Positions 49,244 through 64,000 of a stretch of 64,000 nt of DNA are shown piece after piece. Every line of letters begins with the position of its first letter. Position 1 is the first letter of the stretch. The notes under the pieces are model-generated. The model was not told the DNA's origin and made no database searches. It saw only the letters and a list, made by a program, of their open reading frames with translations. The position numbers and the translations under genes were made by a program. Source of the stretch: Himantopus leucocephalus (taxonomy: Eukaryota; Chordata; Aves; Charadriiformes; Recurvirostridae). Where the stretch lies: assembly GCA_003993805.1 (NCBI GenBank), contig RSEF01000001.1, forward strand, positions 60,839,751-60,903,750. Reading direction: 5' to 3'.

Positions 49244-51489
49244 CTGCAATCACAGCCTGCTCCGCAGAAAGTCTTTCCGGTGGATGTTTGGGGGATTACG
49301 GGATCCTGCTGGTGCTCATTGCTCCTCTGAAGCTGAATGAGAAATTAGACCTGCCATTCTCTGTTTCCCCTTCAGCTTCCAAGCTGCCAGATCGAGACAG
49401 TCGCTTTCAAGAAATGTCTTCACTGGTCTGTAGAAGTGAATTTACAGGCACAAAAAAGCCTTGAGTGCAGCAGCAACAAACTCAGCTGGAGCTTTGGTCT
49501 CGTGCCCTGGAGGGAAAACTGGGGAGGTCTTTACTTGCCTGAATTAAGAAGGGAGTCGACTTCAGTGAGTGAAAGTGGGAGAGAATGCCTGTCAAGATGG
49601 ATCACTCCCTTGGGCTGAGAGCTTGATCTCAGAGGGGTAGAAACCTGCCGTTCTTTTGACAGGAAACGGAGAAGAAACAGCAAAAGACTGGAGTTAATAG
49701 AGGTGCGGTACTCTTGTGGACCTGGAAAATGCTGCTGCTGGGAGAGGTGGGGATAATGTTTTGCTACGAATGGGAACTTAACCCATGGATGAAGTCAGGC
49801 AAAGAGAATTGGAATGACAACAGTTTACCCAAAAAGTGGCTTAGGGTCTGTGAAGATGACCGCTGTGGAAGGCTACAGGCTGCTTATTGTGCTGGATGGA
49901 AATACTTACTGGGTGGGCTGTATTTATGTAGAATGAGCTAAACTTTGCAGGAGCTTGACTGAAAATACATAATTATGAACTGAAACAGACCAAGGCTGCT
50001 TTGAGCAAGTTAAATACTTGTTTGTGGGGGGTGTGTTTAGACCAGAAATGGAATAAATAGTAAAAACCACACAGCCTGCCTTCCTGTACAATTTGTGGGG
50101 AAACTATTAGCTTCCTGCCTAGCAGGAAGGAAAAAGTTGCCTCCTGCAGTTTAGCTACTTGGATTTCAAGGCAGGCAGTGTTAAGACCAACACTTTGCTC
50201 TGCTCTAACAGCCAATAACAAACAATTGCCATCACCCTCCCTGACAGCAGTGAAAGGAAAGGGGGGGAACAAAACGGTGAGTAAAATCTATGCAGGGCCC
50301 ACTGCCAAGCGAGTGATGTTGCACATAATTACAAAGCCAGCCACGTTTGGCAGGAAGGGACTATAATTCCCTGGGATAGCGGGTCTGCTTAACCTCCAAC
50401 TGTGAAAACAAAGCCTGAGTCACCAGCGCCCTCCCTGCAGCGCTGTTAGAACCCCTTAATTCTGAACTGTTATTCCTGGTGCATTGCCCTAATTAAAAGA
50501 GAGCCTCGAATTCTTTAGGTTCGCATAGTAACTGAGGTCCATCTGCGCAGACAATAAGCTTTACTGAAAGCTCTCTATAGAGCAGTAGTGCTCAGACATG
50601 CAACCATCTAGACATGGGGGAAACAAACCGGTTGCAGAACACTCCCAGCTGTTTGTAGAGGTGGAAATTGGGGTGAAGCAAGTTAGAGCCTCAACAGCCA
50701 GAGAGGCTTCCACAGCACCTGTTCTGGGGTAGAAAACACCCCAGGTACCTCCAAGTAGCTGTTGAGCTCAGGTCCCTTTCACAGGGTCAGAGCTCCCTGG
50801 AGTGTAGCAAAGTGGTGGCTGCACAGCGTTAACATGATGATCTAATGAGGTACTCCTCAGCATCAGTCTCCTGTTGCAGAGAAGGCGAGCTGTGCTTGAG
50901 GGAACTAGTTTACTGTGCAACACTGGGAAAGCGCGTAAGTCACTTGCTCCTTGCAAGTTTGTCATTGCTGCAGTAGTGTCACTGTTGCCCTGGACGGAAA
51001 CATAGTGACAGTCATGAGCGCAGCCTGTACTAGGGTAACGTCAAGGGATAAACAGTGCAAGACGGCTGTGAAGGCTCTTTTTTTACCATGTGTTTTTGTG
51101 CACAGCAATGATTTACAGAGTAAGAACTGGGCAGGTACCATCTTGTGTCTCCAAGTTCTTTCCCGCCCTCCCAGCGACAGGGGAAGCAGGGGCTGAAGAG
51201 CAGGATTATGGATATAACAACACAAGGCAGAAGAGATGGTCACATTCTTTATTTTCATTTTATGTCTTTAGCCATCAGTAAAGTGAATGGGCAGAAAACA
51301 ACCAACTGAGCAGACAAACTCACCTTAGCTGGTTATTTCCAAATATAAATAACTGTGGGACAACCAAAATTGAGCCAAAATAGAAAAAGGGAGCTGGGGA
51401 ATTTAAAAGACAAAAAGTAAGCCTGGCTGCACTCCCTTTTCATAGTGTCAGTGAAGAGGAAGTGCCATAACAAAAAGGAAGCTATGGTT
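49244..51489. other. POLR3H 3' UTR and POLR3H-ACO2 convergent intergenic region
   Basis: The POLR3H 3' UTR begins at 49244, with an AATAAA at 50052-50057 as its probable poly(A) signal (UTR about 0.83 kb). The remaining 1.4 kb up to the ACO2 3' end shows no gene and no clear repeat. Confidence 0.65.
50052..50057 (+). terminator. POLR3H: Candidate POLR3H poly(A) signal
   Basis: The first canonical AATAAA on the gene strand downstream of the stop, in the context GGAATAAATAG. Confidence 0.6.
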
Positions 51490-51505
51490 AACATTTGATC
51501 AGACA

Positions 51506-51511
51506 TTTATT
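51506..51511 (-). terminator. ACO2: ACO2 poly(A) signal
   Basis: TTTATT on the plus strand is AATAAA on the ACO2 strand, about 82 bp after the stop codon, giving a very short 3' UTR of about 100 nt. A second AATAAA on this strand at 51248-51253 could serve a longer form. Confidence 0.8.
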
Positions 51512-51592
51512 CCAACAGTAGGCATGGAATTGCACTTTCATGAAAATGCCAAAGCTGAATCGAGTCCAGTGCACTGGGGGCATTGTGCGCAC

Positions 51593-63659
<12,067 letters not shown>

Positions 63660-64000
63660 CTATTCATACAAGGAAATGCATAGCATTAGTAACGCATTTT
63701 GTTCTTCCATACATCAAGAGCTCAAACACATTCCCTTCCCTCCCATGCCTGTCTACTTCACTCCACAATTTTGTAGCAGCTAGAGGGAGGTGCACACCAC
63801 TCTCAAAACCAAAAGGGACTGTTTGCCAGCCAGTTTTAACAGGCCATTTAATTTCATCCAAATTGTAGCTCTACTAAAGCATCTTTTTTAGTTTCCAATT
63901 CCAAACAGCACAAGGGAAAGAACACAATTAAATGAAAACCCTGCCAATAAGGCATTTAAAATGCTCTGCTCATTTCTTGTATTCTCAGGGGTTTTTTTTA
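63660..64000 (-). other. ACO2: ACO2 intron 3 (partial)
   Basis: Sequence upstream of ACO2 exon 4. On the transcript strand, a yeast-like branch sequence TACTAAT (plus-strand 63685-63691) lies about 26 nt before an AATAG acceptor with a weak pyrimidine tract. Exons 1-3 are outside the window. Confidence 0.75.

Overview
This window is ordinary vertebrate nuclear DNA, almost certainly from a bird. It has spliced genes with GT-AG introns and CpG-island promoters. It also carries several CR1 LINE fragments ending in the ATTCTATGA-type 3' octamer repeats, which are typical of sauropsids and especially birds. The gene order DESI1 > PMM1 > < CSDC2, POLR3H > < ACO2 is the mirror image of the block I know from human 22q13.2, so this is a conserved syntenic segment.

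Layout. (1) 1-10107: the 3' part of DESI1 (+). Its first exon lies before the window and intron 1 fills 1-6093, with a CR1 fragment and a decayed Harbinger-like transposase relic. (2) 10108-15700: DESI1 3' UTR and intergenic DNA. (3) 15824-24896: complete PMM1 (+), eight coding exons, 260 aa, with a GC-rich promoter holding a 35-bp-arm near-perfect palindrome. (4) About 28090-37480: CSDC2 (-), complete 153-aa ORF in three coding exons plus a probable distal 5' UTR exon. PMM1 and CSDC2 meet tail to tail at about 28.0-28.1 kb. (5) 37490-42700: intergenic, with two CR1 pieces. (6) About 42.75-50.06 kb: complete POLR3H (+), six coding exons, 206 aa. Its fifth coding-region intron (47459-48360) has textbook U12-type splice signals. 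(7) 51.49-64 kb: ACO2 (-), exons 4 to 18 of 18, 639 aa visible, including all three Fe-S cysteines; exons 1-3 lie beyond the right edge.

The genes are unrelated housekeeping or tissue functions: SUMO/isopeptidase chemistry, mannose phosphate metabolism, RNA binding, RNA polymerase III stalk and TCA cycle. They are not an operon or a dedicated system. I find no previously undescribed multi-gene system. The most interesting signals are the minor-spliceosome intron in POLR3H with a CR1 insertion inside it, the long palindrome at the PMM1 promoter (real cruciform or assembly fold-back, near two isolated N bases), and the Harbinger relic. All exon boundaries were derived by hand from splice sites and reading frame, and all coding exon lengths and phases add up without frameshifts.
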